Shown one piece after another: positions 28,314 through 38,799 of a stretch of DNA of 64,000 bases. A program made the translations under genes and the position numbers. Numbering within the stretch: the first letter of the stretch is position 1; every line of letters begins with the position of its first letter. The notes under the pieces are model-generated. The model worked only from the letters and a program-made list of their open reading frames with translations. It was not told the origin of the DNA and searched no databases. Source of the DNA: Arsukibacterium sp. UBA5043 (GTDB lineage Bacteria; Pseudomonadota; Gammaproteobacteria; Enterobacterales; Alteromonadaceae); contig DIBV01000004.1 of the NCBI GenBank assembly GCA_002415085.1, forward strand, positions 205,586-269,585, written 5' to 3'.

Positions 28314-28919
28314 TCAGGCAATTTGCTGATCTTGTTGATCAAAACTATAGCTGGCTTTAAACAATACCTGTTCCAGCGCCAGCTGCAGCGCCGAATTTAT
28401 CGGGTAGTGTTTGTTACCCAGCTGGTAATCAAGTTCATTAATCTGTTCTTTGCCCAGCATCATCAACGGTGGCGGGGAGCTTTGTAACATAATTAAACTT
28501 TGCTGATATTTAGCAGGGTGATCGCTTTTAATGGTTTTACAGACCGATAATGAGGTTTGACCGGTTTTATCGCGATAGCCTGCGGCGCCAAACATCCGGC
28601 AAATACTGGGGCGTTGCTGATACACGCTGCATTGGCCCTGTTTGCCATCAAAAGATAACTTCTGATAAAACACGCAACCTTGCGGCTGCGACAGCTGGCT
28701 AAGGTCACTTAGTGTTTGTTCGGCTTTGCCCTGATCGAACAAGTGCAAGGCCAGTGGTAGCATTTCCAGCACGGTTGCCTCAATAGTCGGCGCCAGACAG
28801 CATTCACCGCAGCCGCTGCGGCATTGTAAGCCCTGGCGCTGCTGGTATTCACTGAAAGTTTCCGCTATTTCGACATACACAGCCTCGACACGACGCGATA
28901 ATTCACGCAGCCGTAACAT
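28314..28919 (-). CDS. YkgJ-family cysteine-cluster protein
   Basis: 201 residues. It has the conserved Cys set of the YkgJ (UPF0153) group: CRSGCGECCLAP (about 33-44), GCVFY, QCSVY and RPSICRMFGA. These Cys are thought to bind zinc or an Fe-S cluster. No catalytic role is established. The C-terminus ends in a Gln/Asp-rich tail. It is convergent with the oxidoreductase gene. Confidence 0.82.
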   Translation of the reverse strand: MLRLRELSRRVEAVYVEIAETFSEYQQRQGLQCRSGCGECCLAPTIEATVLEMLPLALHLFDQGKAEQTLSDLSQLSQPQGCVFYQKLSFDGKQGQCSVYQQRPSICRMFGAAGYRDKTGQTSLSVCKTIKSDHPAKYQQSLIMLQSSPPPLMMLGKEQINELDYQLGNKHYPINSALQLALEQVLFKASYSFDQQDQQIA

Positions 28920-29077
28920 ACAGACTCCGAACGAAATACATAGAGGGTTTGCTTAATAAAGAAACGACGGATTGTCGCGACGCCATTTTACGCTGAGCGG
29001 GATCAACTCAGCAAGAGGACGCTGTAAATATAGTCAACAGTCTACCGGTTTGTTGTATCTCGTCAGTTAGTAAACAA

Positions 29078-31177
29078 TCAACTGATATGCGTAGGCTCGG
29101 TATACAGGTGGATCCGGTTCTGCCCTTTATCCCGGGCAGTGCTGGCAGCAGCAGCTGCCTGAATTAAAAAGCTGTCACTGTCCTGACGGCTGTTATCGAT
29201 AAGCCGGATGCCAATATTCACGCTTATCGCAAACTGCTGCTGCTGCCAGCTAAAGCTAAAGGCTTTTACTTGATCGACCAGACGGTATGCCACCACCAGT
29301 GCTTCATTGGCATTTTTGCCGGGAGACAGCAGGGCAAACTGATCTTGTTCCAGCCGGGCCAGCATATCAGCCGGGGCCAGATTTTGAGCGAGTTGCTGGC
29401 CAAGCTGCTTTAACAGATGGTCACCGGCATTATGGCCAAACTGGCTGTTAATATCCGCAAACTGGGCCACATCGATAAATAACAGGCAACTTTTCCGTTT
29501 GCCGGTCTGATACAGGGTGCGGGTAAGTTGTTGCAGTAAGTAATGACGATTATACAGGCCGGTTACCGAATCATGGTTGGCCTGATAACTGAGCTGCTCA
29601 TAAGCCAGTTTCTGTTTACTGATATCAATGACTGAACCATGAATAAAGGCGGGCTCGGTGGCGGTAGCCGGTACCAGCCGGGCAGATAGCAGGGCCCAGA
29701 ACGGGCTGCGATCGGCTCGCAGGCCACGGATCTCAGCCTGCTGCTGCCCGAACTTATGCAGCTGGCTGGTAAAATCCAGACGATCAGTCGGGTTAGCATA
29801 AAACCGTGCCATGCCATTTACGCCAACGTCCTGGCGCAATTCACTGATTTGCTGATAACCCAGGATCTGCAGCAATGCCAGATTTGCGTCCACTAGCTGT
29901 CCTTCAGCATTACCAACAAACAAGCCTTCGGTGGCCTGATGAAATAGCGTTTTATACTTGCTGAGTTCTTTTAACGCTGCATGATCAGTGGTTTGTTCTG
30001 CGTGAATATGGTCCAGACTGAAATGAATAACCGACATACACAACAGGATCAGCAGCAGCGTTAAATAATGCCATTCCAGCAACTGTTTGAAATAACCCAG
30101 CTGCGCCATGGTTAGAATGGCAGCGCTAAGTAACATAAAGAAACAGGCTAATGCCAGCGAACGGGCACTTTTCTGACCGGCTACTGCATAGTGCAGTGTA
30201 AGCAAAATATTGCTGCTAAGTAACACGGTAATAGCGCCAAGTAACAACCAGAACCGCCATTCGCCATTAATTAGCAGTGGACTGAATAATAAACACAGGG
30301 CCAGCAGGTTATTAAACACGTGTACCTTGTGCCAGATAAACGACAGCGGTTGTTCCAGCCGGGCCCGGATAAACAAGTTAAGACACAGTAATGATATCCC
30401 GGAAAAAATGTACAGTATGGCCAGATTGACCGCTGGATTGTCCGGCCACATTAACGGGAAGGCCAGGCCATTTAAAATGGCCAGCACCATCGCAAAACCC
30501 GCGAAAAATAAGCCCTGATACAAACGGTGGCGCTGCCGCCGCTGGTTGAACAGTAAAAAACTGTGCAGGGCCAGCATCAGCAAAATACCGCTAAGCACCC
30601 CGTCAAATATTGCATTGCCCTGCTGCACACTAATAAAGGCCGCTGGCTGCCAAAGGGTAATGTCACTGGGAACAATAGCCGCATCAACTACCCGCAAATA
30701 AACATCAAAATCCTGCTCCGGGCCAAAATCTAATGCAGTTACAAAGCTGCGGTAGGGGAGCGCCCGGACATTGAACGGGTAATCGTTCCCGGTGCGGTTA
30801 AGCAGTTCAATATCTTTGCTGGCCCGATCAACCCGGTAAACCTCAAGCTTATCGACCATGGGAAAGTTATATTCGAGCAGCCACGCTACCGGTTGTTTGC
30901 TGATATTTCTAAGCCGCGCTTTAAACCATACTGGCTTGTTGTCACTGACCAGAATGCGTTTATCAATCTCGACAGCTTGAAAACTGTGCAGGTAGGCAGG
31001 ATCGGCCAGAATATCGTCAAGGGTAATGTCACGGGGGGTGCTCAGATAATACAGGGATTGCACGCCGGTTTTGGTGATGGTATCGGGGCTTAGCCGATTA
31101 CTGTCGGTATCTGCTGCCAAAGGCCAGCTGAAAAGCCACAGCAGCAGGGCATAAATCCAGGGTTTTACTGGTACCAC
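29078..31177 (-). CDS. 7TM-DISM sensor with PAS and degenerate GGDEF
   Basis: 699 residues. A signal peptide is followed by a periplasmic 7TMR-DISMED2-type domain (about 35-165, with VWFKARLRNIS and LEYNFPMVDKLEVY), seven membrane helices (about 185-390), a PAS domain (about 405-525) and a GGDEF-type domain (about 535-695). The last keeps the start YQANHDSVTGLYNRHYLL, but the active-site loop reads LARLEQDQFALL in place of GGDEF, so diguanylate cyclase activity is unlikely. It may act as a ligand-responsive signal protein or c-di-GMP/GTP-binding partner. It is downstream of recQ on the same strand, 126 bases away. Confidence 0.88.
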   Translation of the reverse strand: MVPVKPWIYALLLWLFSWPLAADTDSNRLSPDTITKTGVQSLYYLSTPRDITLDDILADPAYLHSFQAVEIDKRILVSDNKPVWFKARLRNISKQPVAWLLEYNFPMVDKLEVYRVDRASKDIELLNRTGNDYPFNVRALPYRSFVTALDFGPEQDFDVYLRVVDAAIVPSDITLWQPAAFISVQQGNAIFDGVLSGILLMLALHSFLLFNQRRQRHRLYQGLFFAGFAMVLAILNGLAFPLMWPDNPAVNLAILYIFSGISLLCLNLFIRARLEQPLSFIWHKVHVFNNLLALCLLFSPLLINGEWRFWLLLGAITVLLSSNILLTLHYAVAGQKSARSLALACFFMLLSAAILTMAQLGYFKQLLEWHYLTLLLILLCMSVIHFSLDHIHAEQTTDHAALKELSKYKTLFHQATEGLFVGNAEGQLVDANLALLQILGYQQISELRQDVGVNGMARFYANPTDRLDFTSQLHKFGQQQAEIRGLRADRSPFWALLSARLVPATATEPAFIHGSVIDISKQKLAYEQLSYQANHDSVTGLYNRHYLLQQLTRTLYQTGKRKSCLLFIDVAQFADINSQFGHNAGDHLLKQLGQQLAQNLAPADMLARLEQDQFALLSPGKNANEALVVAYRLVDQVKAFSFSWQQQQFAISVNIGIRLIDNSRQDSDSFLIQAAAAASTARDKGQNRIHLYTEPTHIS

Positions 31178-31303
31178 TAAGGCTCTCCGTCGGCAGGCAA
31201 CTCATTCATAAAAGCGGGATTCTAGCACAGTCTGGCTTCGTCCGGCTCGATTTTAACAGTAGCTTAGCTTAATTGAGTACGTTTTAGCTATACAAAAATA
31301 ACA

Positions 31304-33100
31304 TTAGCCATTACTGGCCAGATAGTCACCTATTTCAGCAATAAATTCACTGCCGTAGCGGCTGAGTTTAGTATTACCTACCCCCGACACTGCCAACATA
31401 CTGCTGTTGTCGGTGGGTAAGCGCTGACACATATCAATTAGTGTTGCATCACTAAAAACCACAAACGGCGGCACATCATCCCGTTCAGCCAGTTGTTTAC
31501 GCAGGGTGCGTAACCTTCCAAATAACGCTCTGTCGTATTTTTGGTTGCCAAGCTTAGCTGGCACTTTCTGGCTGCTTTGCAAGCGTGGTACCGCCAGTTG
31601 CAGGTTAGTTTCGCCGCGCAGCAGTGGCCGGGCGGCCGGTAATAGCTGCAGCACAGAGTTGCGGGTGATATCCTGCTGCAAATAGCCAAAATGTACCAGT
31701 TGGCGCAGAACGCTTAACCAGTAATCGTGACTATGATCTTTACCCAGGCCCCAGGTGCTTAGCTTATCATGCGCCTGCTCGCGGATTTTCTGATTCTGAC
31801 TACCCCGCAGCACCTCAATCACGTGCGCCATACCGTAACTTTGTTCTACCCGGTATACACATGACAAGGCTTTACGGGCAAGCTCGGTGGCATCAAACTG
31901 CTGCGGCGGGTTTAAACAAATATCACAATTGCCACAGCGCTGCTGGCGGGCTTCGCCAAAGTAATTCAGCAGTACCAGCCGGCGGCAGGTCTGGGCTTCG
32001 GCAAAGGCGGCCATTGCCTGAAAGCGTTGCCAGGCCACTTCAGCCCGGGCCGGGTTTTCTTCGGCTTCAAGCCAGCGTTTCATCCGGGTAATATCCGCCG
32101 GATCAAATAACATCAGCGCTTCTGCCGGCACGCCATCGCGACCGGCCCGGCCGGTTTCCTGATAATAGGCTTCAATGGTGCGTGGCAATTCAAAATGAAT
32201 CACAAACCGAATATTAGATTTATTAACGCCCATACCAAAGGCCACGGTGGCGACGATGATTTGAATGTCATCCCGCTTAAAATCGTCCTGCACCCGGCCC
32301 CGCCGCTCGCTGTCATGGCCGGCATGGTACGCCGCCACTTTAAAACCGCGCTCGGCCAGCTGGCCGCTCAGTTCATCGACTTTGCGCCGTGAGCTGCAAT
32401 AAATAATGCCAGCACTGCCTTCCTGCTGTTTTAAATAGCTGACCACTTGCTCCAGTGGCCGGAATTTTTCCTGTACCGTGTAGCGGATATTAGGCCGATC
32501 AAAACTGCCGGTATAAATGCAGGGGTTTTGCAACGTCAACTGCTGCACGATGTCCTGACGGGTTGCAATATCGGCGGTGGCGGTCAGCGCCATCACCGGT
32601 ACGGCAGGAAAACGCTGCTTTAACAGCGCCAGTGCCATATAGTCGGGCCGAAAATCATGGCCCCACTGTGAAATACAATGGGCTTCGTCTATGGCAAATA
32701 AACTGACGCCAACATCACTGAGCCGCTCTAAAAATGCCGGCTGCAATAAGCGCTCGGGGGCAACATATAATAATTTTAACTCGCCACGGCGCAGCCTGGC
32801 GAACACTTCGAGCACCGCTTCACGGCTTAAGCTGCTGTTAACGAACTCGGCAGCAATACCATTAGCTTGCAGCGCATCAACCTGATCTTTCATCAATGAC
32901 ATTAACGGCGAGACAACAATGGTGACCTGCGGCAAATGTAAGGCGGGTAGCTGATAGCACAACGATTTGCCGCCACCGGTCGGCAGCAGCACAAAGCTGT
33001 CGCGCCCCTGCAATGCGGCATCAATAATTTCGGCCTGGCCATCGCGAAAGGCGCTGTAACCGAAAGCTTGTTTTAATGTGGCTAATAACTGTTCTGACAC
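31304..33100 (-). CDS. recQ: ATP-dependent DNA helicase RecQ
   Basis: 598 residues, normal for RecQ. Motifs in order: Walker [17 protein letters not shown] (about 40-55), DEAH box [19 protein letters not shown], motif [24 protein letters not shown], zinc-binding Cys in [14 protein letters not shown] and RCGNCDICL, the RQC winged helix, and a C-terminal HRDC domain (about 525-598). It unwinds DNA 3'-5' in RecF-pathway recombination and fork repair. It is divergent from pdhR across a 305-base intergenic region. Confidence 0.97.
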   Translation of the reverse strand: MSEQLLATLKQAFGYSAFRDGQAEIIDAALQGRDSFVLLPTGGGKSLCYQLPALHLPQVTIVVSPLMSLMKDQVDALQANGIAAEFVNSSLSREAVLEVFARLRRGELKLLYVAPERLLQPAFLERLSDVGVSLFAIDEAHCISQWGHDFRPDYMALALLKQRFPAVPVMALTATADIATRQDIVQQLTLQNPCIYTGSFDRPNIRYTVQEKFRPLEQVVSYLKQQEGSAGIIYCSSRRKVDELSGQLAERGFKVAAYHAGHDSERRGRVQDDFKRDDIQIIVATVAFGMGVNKSNIRFVIHFELPRTIEAYYQETGRAGRDGVPAEALMLFDPADITRMKRWLEAEENPARAEVAWQRFQAMAAFAEAQTCRRLVLLNYFGEARQQRCGNCDICLNPPQQFDATELARKALSCVYRVEQSYGMAHVIEVLRGSQNQKIREQAHDKLSTWGLGKDHSHDYWLSVLRQLVHFGYLQQDITRNSVLQLLPAARPLLRGETNLQLAVPRLQSSQKVPAKLGNQKYDRALFGRLRTLRKQLAERDDVPPFVVFSDATLIDMCQRLPTDNSSMLAVSGVGNTKLSRYGSEFIAEIGDYLASNG

Positions 33101-33199
33101 GCGCCGCTGATACCCTGAAAAAATCAGCGGCTATTGTATGCGTTACGCCCGCTGATTTACAGCTTTGCCGCAACTGATTCTAGCTGCAGGGTGAATTGC

Positions 33200-33212
33200 T
33201 GGTCAGACCAAT
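33200..33212. promoter_or_regulatory. Distal PdhR-type operator (imperfect)
   Basis: TGGTCAGACCAAT matches the right half (GACCAAT) and centre of the PdhR/GntR palindrome; the left half is TGCTGGT instead of ATTGGT. It lies about 145 bases upstream of the better site and between the recQ and pdhR promoters. Confidence 0.5.
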
Positions 33213-33343
33213 TTGATAATATCAGAAGTGCCTTAATGGTTTTAAAGTGTTAGCTCTAAATATTTTCTGTTTTGCCTTTGCGGCTATTGTCTGCTTTATT
33301 TACTTGTTACAGAAAAACTGTTAACGTATCGCCTCTTTTTAAT

Positions 33344-33358
33344 ATTGGTAATACCAAT
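33344..33358. promoter_or_regulatory. PdhR operator upstream of pdhR
   Basis: ATTGGTAATACCAAT is a perfect palindrome apart from its central base and matches the known PdhR consensus ATTGGTnnnACCAAT. It lies 48 bases before the pdhR start. The expected regulation is autorepression of the pdhR-aceEF operon by PdhR, relieved by pyruvate. Confidence 0.85.
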
Positions 33359-33405
33359 TTACAATTTGTCGAAAGGCAACTCAGCACAAGCGAAGCTAAC
33401 CTGAC

Positions 33406-34164
33406 ATGGCAGATTATAAAATTAAACCCGCTAAACTCTCAGACCGTATCGTAGAGCAGCTGGAAAACATGTTGCTGGAGGGCAGTTTTTCACCGGGTCA
33501 GCGCTTGCCGGCGGAGCGCGAACTGGCCGAGCGGTTCGATGTGTCCCGGCCATCGTTGCGCGAGGCGATCCAGAAACTGGAGGCCAAGGGCTTGCTAAGC
33601 CGGCGCCAGGGCGGCGGCACCTTTGTCTGTGACAATTTAGCGGTGGGCTTAACCGATCCTTTATTTGCATTGATAGGTCGCCACCCGGAGTCGCAGTTCG
33701 ACTTACTGGAATTTCGCCATGCATTGGAAGGTATTTGTGCCTACTACGCCGCGCTGCGCGGCACGGCAGCGGATCATCAGCAAATTAAAGATTTATACGA
33801 CAGCATTTGTTTGAGCCAGCAACAGCAGGATGTTGATGCCGAAGCCAAAGCGGTCGGCCAGTTTTATCTGGCGGTAGCCGAGGCCTCGCATAATGTGGTG
33901 TTGCTGCATTTGGTTCGGGGCTTAACGCCGCTGGTAGAACAAAATGTGCGGTTAAACCTGGTGGCGCTGGCAGCGCGCGAAGGTAGTGCAGCGCAGCTTA
34001 ATGCTCACCGTCAGCGCTTAATGCAGGCGGTAATTAACGGCGAGCCGGAAAAAGCCCGCCAGGCCAGTAATGGCCACTTAGCTTTTATTGAAGAAGCCCT
34101 GTTGGAAGTAAACAAAGAACGCTCGCGAATTGAGCGCTCATTGCGTCGCTCCCAGCAAGGCTGA
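33406..34164 (+). CDS. pdhR: Pyruvate dehydrogenase complex repressor PdhR (GntR/FadR type)
   Basis: 252 residues. The N-terminal winged helix-turn-helix (about 8-75) has the GntR signature LPAERELAERFDVSRPSLREAIQKLEAKGLL. The C-terminal helical FCD effector domain (about 90-235) has ligand-site residues in EFRHALEGICAYYAA. It is first in the operon, 52 bases before aceE, with a PdhR-type palindrome in its own promoter region. Pyruvate is the effector in E. coli. Confidence 0.96.
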   Translation: MADYKIKPAKLSDRIVEQLENMLLEGSFSPGQRLPAERELAERFDVSRPSLREAIQKLEAKGLLSRRQGGGTFVCDNLAVGLTDPLFALIGRHPESQFDLLEFRHALEGICAYYAALRGTAADHQQIKDLYDSICLSQQQQDVDAEAKAVGQFYLAVAEASHNVVLLHLVRGLTPLVEQNVRLNLVALAAREGSAAQLNAHRQRLMQAVINGEPEKARQASNGHLAFIEEALLEVNKERSRIERSLRRSQQG

Positions 34165-34216
34165 TAACCTGATAATTTTGAACGCGTAGGCGTGAATAAC
34201 CATAGGAAACCTCGAT

Positions 34217-36883
34217 ATGTCTGAAGTCAGTAAGAATGACATCGACGCTCTGGAAACAAAAGAGTGGCTGGAAGCACTGGAGTCAGTGGTTCGCACCGAA
34301 GGTGTGGAGCGGGCGCAGTTTCTGCTTGAGCAGGTATTAGAACAAGCCCGGTTAGAGGGCGTGGCCATGCCAACCGGTGTTACCACTAACTATATTAATA
34401 CCATTCCACCACAGCAAGAGCCGGCTTATCCTGGCGATGTCAATCTGGAACGACGTATCCGCTCGGTTATTCGCTGGAACGCTATCATGATCGTGCTGCG
34501 CGGCTCGAAAAAAGAGCTGGAGCTGGGCGGCCATATGGCATCATACCAGTCGTCTGCGGCATTTTATGAAACCTGTTTTAACCACTTTTTCCGTGCGCCG
34601 AATGAAAAAGATGGTGGCGACTTAGTCTATTATCAGGGCCATATTTCACCGGGTATTTATGCCCGTGCCTTTGTTGAAGGTCGTTTAACGGCTGAGCAAT
34701 TGGATGGATTCCGCCAGGAAGTGGATGGCAAGGGTTTATCAAGCTACCCGCACCCGAAATTAATGCCAGAGTTCTGGCAGTTCCCGACGGTATCAATGGG
34801 CTTAGGCCCGATCGCCGCTATATATCAGGCTCGCTTTTTAAAATATTTAAATGGCCGCGAGTTAAAAGACACCACCGACCAGCGCGTTTACGCCTTTTTA
34901 GGTGATGGTGAGATGGACGAGCCGGAATCACGCGGTGCCATCAGCTTTGCTGCCCGCGAAAAACTGAATAACCTGTGTTTCCTGGTTAACTGTAACCTGC
35001 AGCGCCTGGATGGCCCGGTAATGGGCAATGGTAAAATTATCCAGGAACTGGAAGGTTTGTTCCGCGGCGCGGGTTGGAACGTAATCAAAGTAGTGTGGGG
35101 CCGTGGCTGGGATAAACTGCTGGCCAAAGACACCACCGGCAAATTGCTACAGCTAATGAATGAAACGGTTGATGGTGATTACCAGACCTATAAAGCCAAT
35201 GACGGTGCCTTTGTCCGGAAGCATTTCTTTGGCCGGTACCCGGAAACCGCGGCCTTGGTTGCCGACATGACTGACGAGGAAATTTTCGCCCTAAAACGGG
35301 GTGGCCATGAACCGTCTAAGCTGTTTGCGGCCTTTAAAGCGGCGCAGGACTGCACCGACAAGCCTACGGTTATTTTAGCCAAAACCGTTAAAGGGTATGG
35401 CATGGGTGAAGCCGCAGAAGGCAAGAATATTGCCCACCAGGTGAAGAAAATGGACATGACCCACGTCTTGCAATTGCGCAAGCGCCTGGGCCTTGAAGAC
35501 TATATCAGTGAAGAAGCGGTTGACGATCTTCCTTATATTGAGTTGCCAAAAGACTCGCCCGAGTTGCAGTATCTGCACGATCGGCGCAATGCGCTGCATG
35601 GCTATACCCCGGTAAGGTTGCCTAACTTTACCAAGCCGTTAACGTTGCCAGAGCTGGACGCCTTTGACTCGTTATTAACCGAGCAAAAGCGTGAAATCTC
35701 TACCACCATGGGTTACACCCGCATACTCAATGTGTTGTTAAAAGACGAACATATCGGTAAGCAAATCGTACCCATTATTGCCGATGAAGCCCGTACCTTT
35801 GGTATGGAAGGCCTGTTCCGGCAGATTGGTATTTACAACCCGGGTGGCCAGACATACACCCCGGAAGACCGTTCCGTAGTGTCGTATTATAAAGAAGATG
35901 TCGGCGGTCAGGTATTACAGGAAGGCATTAACGAACTGGGTGCGATGTCATCCTGGGTAGCGGCAGCCACTTCGTACAGCACCAACGATTTACCGATGAT
36001 CCCGTTCTACATTTATTACTCGATGTTTGGTTTCCAGCGGGTGGGCGATATGGCCTGGATGGCTGGCGATCAGCAGGCCCGTGGCTTCCTGTTAGGCGCG
36101 ACGGCCGGCCGCACCACCCTGAACGGTGAAGGTCTGCAACACGAAGACGGCCACAGCCATGTGCTGGCCAGCACCGTGCCTAACTGTATTTCGTATGACC
36201 CGACTTATGTCTACGAGCTGGCGGTGATTATGCAGGACGGTATTCGCCGGATGTATGGCCCGGATCAGGAAAACATTTATTACTACATTACGGTAATGAA
36301 TGAGAACTACCACCACCCGGCCATGCCAAAAGGCGCCGAGGAGGGTATTCGCCGCGGTATTTATAAGCTGGAGTCGTATAACGGCGATCGCGGCAAAGTA
36401 CAGTTGCTGGGCTCAGGTACCATCTTTAATGAAGTGCGTAAAGCCGCTGAAATTCTGAGTAAAGATTATGGTGTAGCATCTGACGTTTACTCGGTTACCT
36501 CGTTTAACGAGCTGGCCCGTGATGGCCAGGACGTTGAGCGTTACAATATGCTTAACCCTGATGCGAAAGAGAAAACGCCTTATGTTGCCACGGTAATGGG
36601 CAAGGCGCCGGCTATTGCTGCTACCGACTATATGAAAAACTACGCTGATCAAATTCGGGCCTTTATCCCGGCGGTTTCCTACAAGGTGCTGGGTACTGAT
36701 GGTTATGGCCGCTCTGACAGCCGCGAAAACCTGCGTCGTCATTTTGAAGTAAATGCTGGTTATATTGTGGTAGCAGCGTTAAGCGAACTGGTAAAACAGG
36801 GCGAGCTGAAAAAAGCGGTGGTAAGCGAAGCCATTAAGAAATTTGGCATTGATGCAACCAAAACCAACCCGTTGTACGCGTAA
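34217..36883 (+). CDS. aceE: Pyruvate dehydrogenase E1 component (homodimeric)
   Basis: 888 residues, the usual length for the gamma-proteobacterial homodimeric E1. It decarboxylates pyruvate with thiamine diphosphate and reductively acetylates the lipoyl groups of AceF. The ThDP/Mg motif FLGDGEMDEPES (about 232-243) extends to VNCNLQRLDGPV. Conserved active-site stretches GHMASYQSSA and EDGHSHVLAS are present. AGGAAACCTCG precedes the ATG. It is co-transcribed with aceF, 11 bases apart. Confidence 0.98.
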   Translation: MSEVSKNDIDALETKEWLEALESVVRTEGVERAQFLLEQVLEQARLEGVAMPTGVTTNYINTIPPQQEPAYPGDVNLERRIRSVIRWNAIMIVLRGSKKELELGGHMASYQSSAAFYETCFNHFFRAPNEKDGGDLVYYQGHISPGIYARAFVEGRLTAEQLDGFRQEVDGKGLSSYPHPKLMPEFWQFPTVSMGLGPIAAIYQARFLKYLNGRELKDTTDQRVYAFLGDGEMDEPESRGAISFAAREKLNNLCFLVNCNLQRLDGPVMGNGKIIQELEGLFRGAGWNVIKVVWGRGWDKLLAKDTTGKLLQLMNETVDGDYQTYKANDGAFVRKHFFGRYPETAALVADMTDEEIFALKRGGHEPSKLFAAFKAAQDCTDKPTVILAKTVKGYGMGEAAEGKNIAHQVKKMDMTHVLQLRKRLGLEDYISEEAVDDLPYIELPKDSPELQYLHDRRNALHGYTPVRLPNFTKPLTLPELDAFDSLLTEQKREISTTMGYTRILNVLLKDEHIGKQIVPIIADEARTFGMEGLFRQIGIYNPGGQTYTPEDRSVVSYYKEDVGGQVLQEGINELGAMSSWVAAATSYSTNDLPMIPFYIYYSMFGFQRVGDMAWMAGDQQARGFLLGATAGRTTLNGEGLQHEDGHSHVLASTVPNCISYDPTYVYELAVIMQDGIRRMYGPDQENIYYYITVMNENYHHPAMPKGAEEGIRRGIYKLESYNGDRGKVQLLGSGTIFNEVRKAAEILSKDYGVASDVYSVTSFNELARDGQDVERYNMLNPDAKEKTPYVATVMGKAPAIAATDYMKNYADQIRAFIPAVSYKVLGTDGYGRSDSRENLRRHFEVNAGYIVVAALSELVKQGELKKAVVSEAIKKFGIDATKTNPLYA

Positions 36884-36894
36884 GGGGATAACTA

Positions 36895-38625
36895 ATGACG
36901 AATGAAATTAAAGTACCCGACATTGGTGCAGATGAGGTTGAAGTAACCGAAATACTGGTTAAGGTTGGTGACAAGATTAAACCCGAGCAGTCTTTATTAA
37001 GCGTTGAAGGCGATAAAGCAGCGATGGATATTCCGTCTCCTGCGGGCGGCGTGGTCAAAGAAATTAAAGTAAAAACCGGCGACAAGATAGAAACCGGTAG
37101 CCTTATTATGATTTTTGAAGGCGACGCTGAAGAAGATTCGAAAGACAGCGACGACAAAGACCCGCAAAACGCTAAGCAAGCTGATGATAAAAAGTCAGAT
37201 GATAAAACCTCAGATAAGCAAAAATCAGCAGACAGCAAGCCCGCTGAGAAAAAGTCTGGTGGCAGCGCCAGCAAAGACGTTGAAGTGCCAGACATTGGTG
37301 GCGACCCGGTTGAAGTAACCGAAATACTGGTAAAAGTGGGTGACAGCGTGAAAGCCGATCAGTCACTGCTAAGCGTCGAGGGCGACAAAGCCAGTATGGA
37401 AGTGCCGGCACCGTTCGAGGGCAAGGTAAAAGAAATTAAGGTGAGCGTCGGTGACAAAGTTGAAACCGGTAGCCTGATTATGGTGTTTGAAACTGCCGCC
37501 GATGACGCTGACTCTGTTGAGCAGAGCGCTGATAGCGCCAGCGAAGACAGCAGCAAGGACGACAAAAAAGACGATAAGAAAGGCGACAGCAAAAGCGACA
37601 ATAACGCCAGCGGGCAGAGTTCAGCCAAAGCTGACAGCGCAGACAAAGCGGACAAAGGCGACGGTTTTGTTGAAAACAAAGCTTATGCCCACGCCTCGCC
37701 GGTTATCCGCCGCTTAGCCCGTGAATTCGGCATTAACTTAGCCAAAGTTAACGGCACCGGCCGTAAAGGCCGGGTAGTGAAAGAAGACGTGCAGAACTAT
37801 GTGAAGCAGCTTGTTAAGCAGGCAGAAAGTGGCTCGGTAGCAGGTGCCGGTGGCGTAGGTGGTGAACATAGTAAGCTGGGCTTTGATTTAATTGCCTGGC
37901 CAAAAGTCGACTTTGCCAAGTTTGGTGAGGTAGAAAGCAAGCCGTTATCACGGATTCAAAAGCTGTCGGGTAATAATTTGCATCGCAACTGGGTGCGTAT
38001 TCCGCACGTTACCCAGTTTGATGAAGCCGACATTACCGGCCTGGAAGATTTCCGCAAAGAGCAGAATGCTCTGGCCGAGAAGAAGAAAATGGGCGTGAAA
38101 TACACCCCGCTGGTATTTATTATGAAAGCGGTGGCTAAGGCACTGGAAGACTACCCTACCTTTTGCAGTTCGCTGTCTGAAGATGGCCAGAGCCTGATAA
38201 TGAAAAAATATATTCATTTAGGTATCGCAGTTGATACGCCAAATGGCCTGGTAGTGCCGGTAGTGAAAGATGTAAACAAAAAAGGCATTATTGAACTATC
38301 GCGTGAGCTGATGGAAATCTCCTCTAAGGCGCGGGAAGGCAAGTTAAGTTCTGCCGATATGCAGGGCGGCTGTTTTACTATCTCCAGTTTAGGTGGTATT
38401 GGCGGTACGGCGTTCACGCCCATAGTTAATGCCCCCGAAGTGGCCATTCTGGGAGTTTCTAAATCAGAGATTAAACCAAAATGGAACGGTAAAGAGTTCG
38501 AGCCTAAGTTAATGGTGCCATTGTCGGTATCTTATGATCACCGGGTAATAGATGGCGCCTTAGCAGCACGCTTTACCGCCACCCTGGCCAGTTACCTGGC
38601 CGATATCCGGCAAATTATTATGTAA
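36895..38625 (+). CDS. aceF: Pyruvate dehydrogenase E2, dihydrolipoyllysine acetyltransferase
   Basis: 576 residues with two N-terminal lipoyl domains (about 1-80 and 124-200), each with the modified Lys in VEGDKA(A/S)M. The peripheral subunit-binding domain (about 262-300, [23 protein letters not shown]) and the catalytic core (about 345-576) with the active-site motif SYDHRVIDG follow. E. coli has three lipoyl domains. The linkers between domains are highly charged, Lys/Asp/Ser-rich, rather than the Ala/Pro-rich type of E. coli. It forms the complex core, transferring acetyl to CoA. Confidence 0.97.
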   Translation: MTNEIKVPDIGADEVEVTEILVKVGDKIKPEQSLLSVEGDKAAMDIPSPAGGVVKEIKVKTGDKIETGSLIMIFEGDAEEDSKDSDDKDPQNAKQADDKKSDDKTSDKQKSADSKPAEKKSGGSASKDVEVPDIGGDPVEVTEILVKVGDSVKADQSLLSVEGDKASMEVPAPFEGKVKEIKVSVGDKVETGSLIMVFETAADDADSVEQSADSASEDSSKDDKKDDKKGDSKSDNNASGQSSAKADSADKADKGDGFVENKAYAHASPVIRRLAREFGINLAKVNGTGRKGRVVKEDVQNYVKQLVKQAESGSVAGAGGVGGEHSKLGFDLIAWPKVDFAKFGEVESKPLSRIQKLSGNNLHRNWVRIPHVTQFDEADITGLEDFRKEQNALAEKKKMGVKYTPLVFIMKAVAKALEDYPTFCSSLSEDGQSLIMKKYIHLGIAVDTPNGLVVPVVKDVNKKGIIELSRELMEISSKAREGKLSSADMQGGCFTISSLGGIGGTAFTPIVNAPEVAILGVSKSEIKPKWNGKEFEPKLMVPLSVSYDHRVIDGALAARFTATLASYLADIRQIIM

Positions 38626-38632
38626 AACCGGC

Positions 38633-38660
38633 TTACGCCAGCAAAAACTGGCGTAATTTT
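38633..38660 (+). terminator. Terminator or attenuator between aceF and lpdA
   Basis: Perfect 9-base arms TTACGCCAG and CTGGCGTAA around CAAAAA, followed by TTTT. It starts 8 bases after the aceF stop and lies 140 bases before lpdA. It should reduce read-through, letting lpdA be expressed from its own promoter as well, which suits Lpd being shared with other 2-oxoacid dehydrogenases. Confidence 0.8.
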
Positions 38661-38799
38661 ACAGTAGTAACGCAATCTTGGGTTACAGAGTGGCGGCGCA
38701 AATGGTAAAATTCCGCCACTTTTTTCGCCTGATGGCCGTACCCTACAAAGTAATGCTGTTAGAACACCGGGAAAACCGGACAATTATGAAGGTAATACG

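Noticed and set aside
36834-37679. Two long minus-strand open frames over the AceF lipoyl region
   Set aside because: They are shadows of the Lys/Asp-rich linkers and give Ser/Leu-rich low-complexity proteins; aceF is certain on the other strand.
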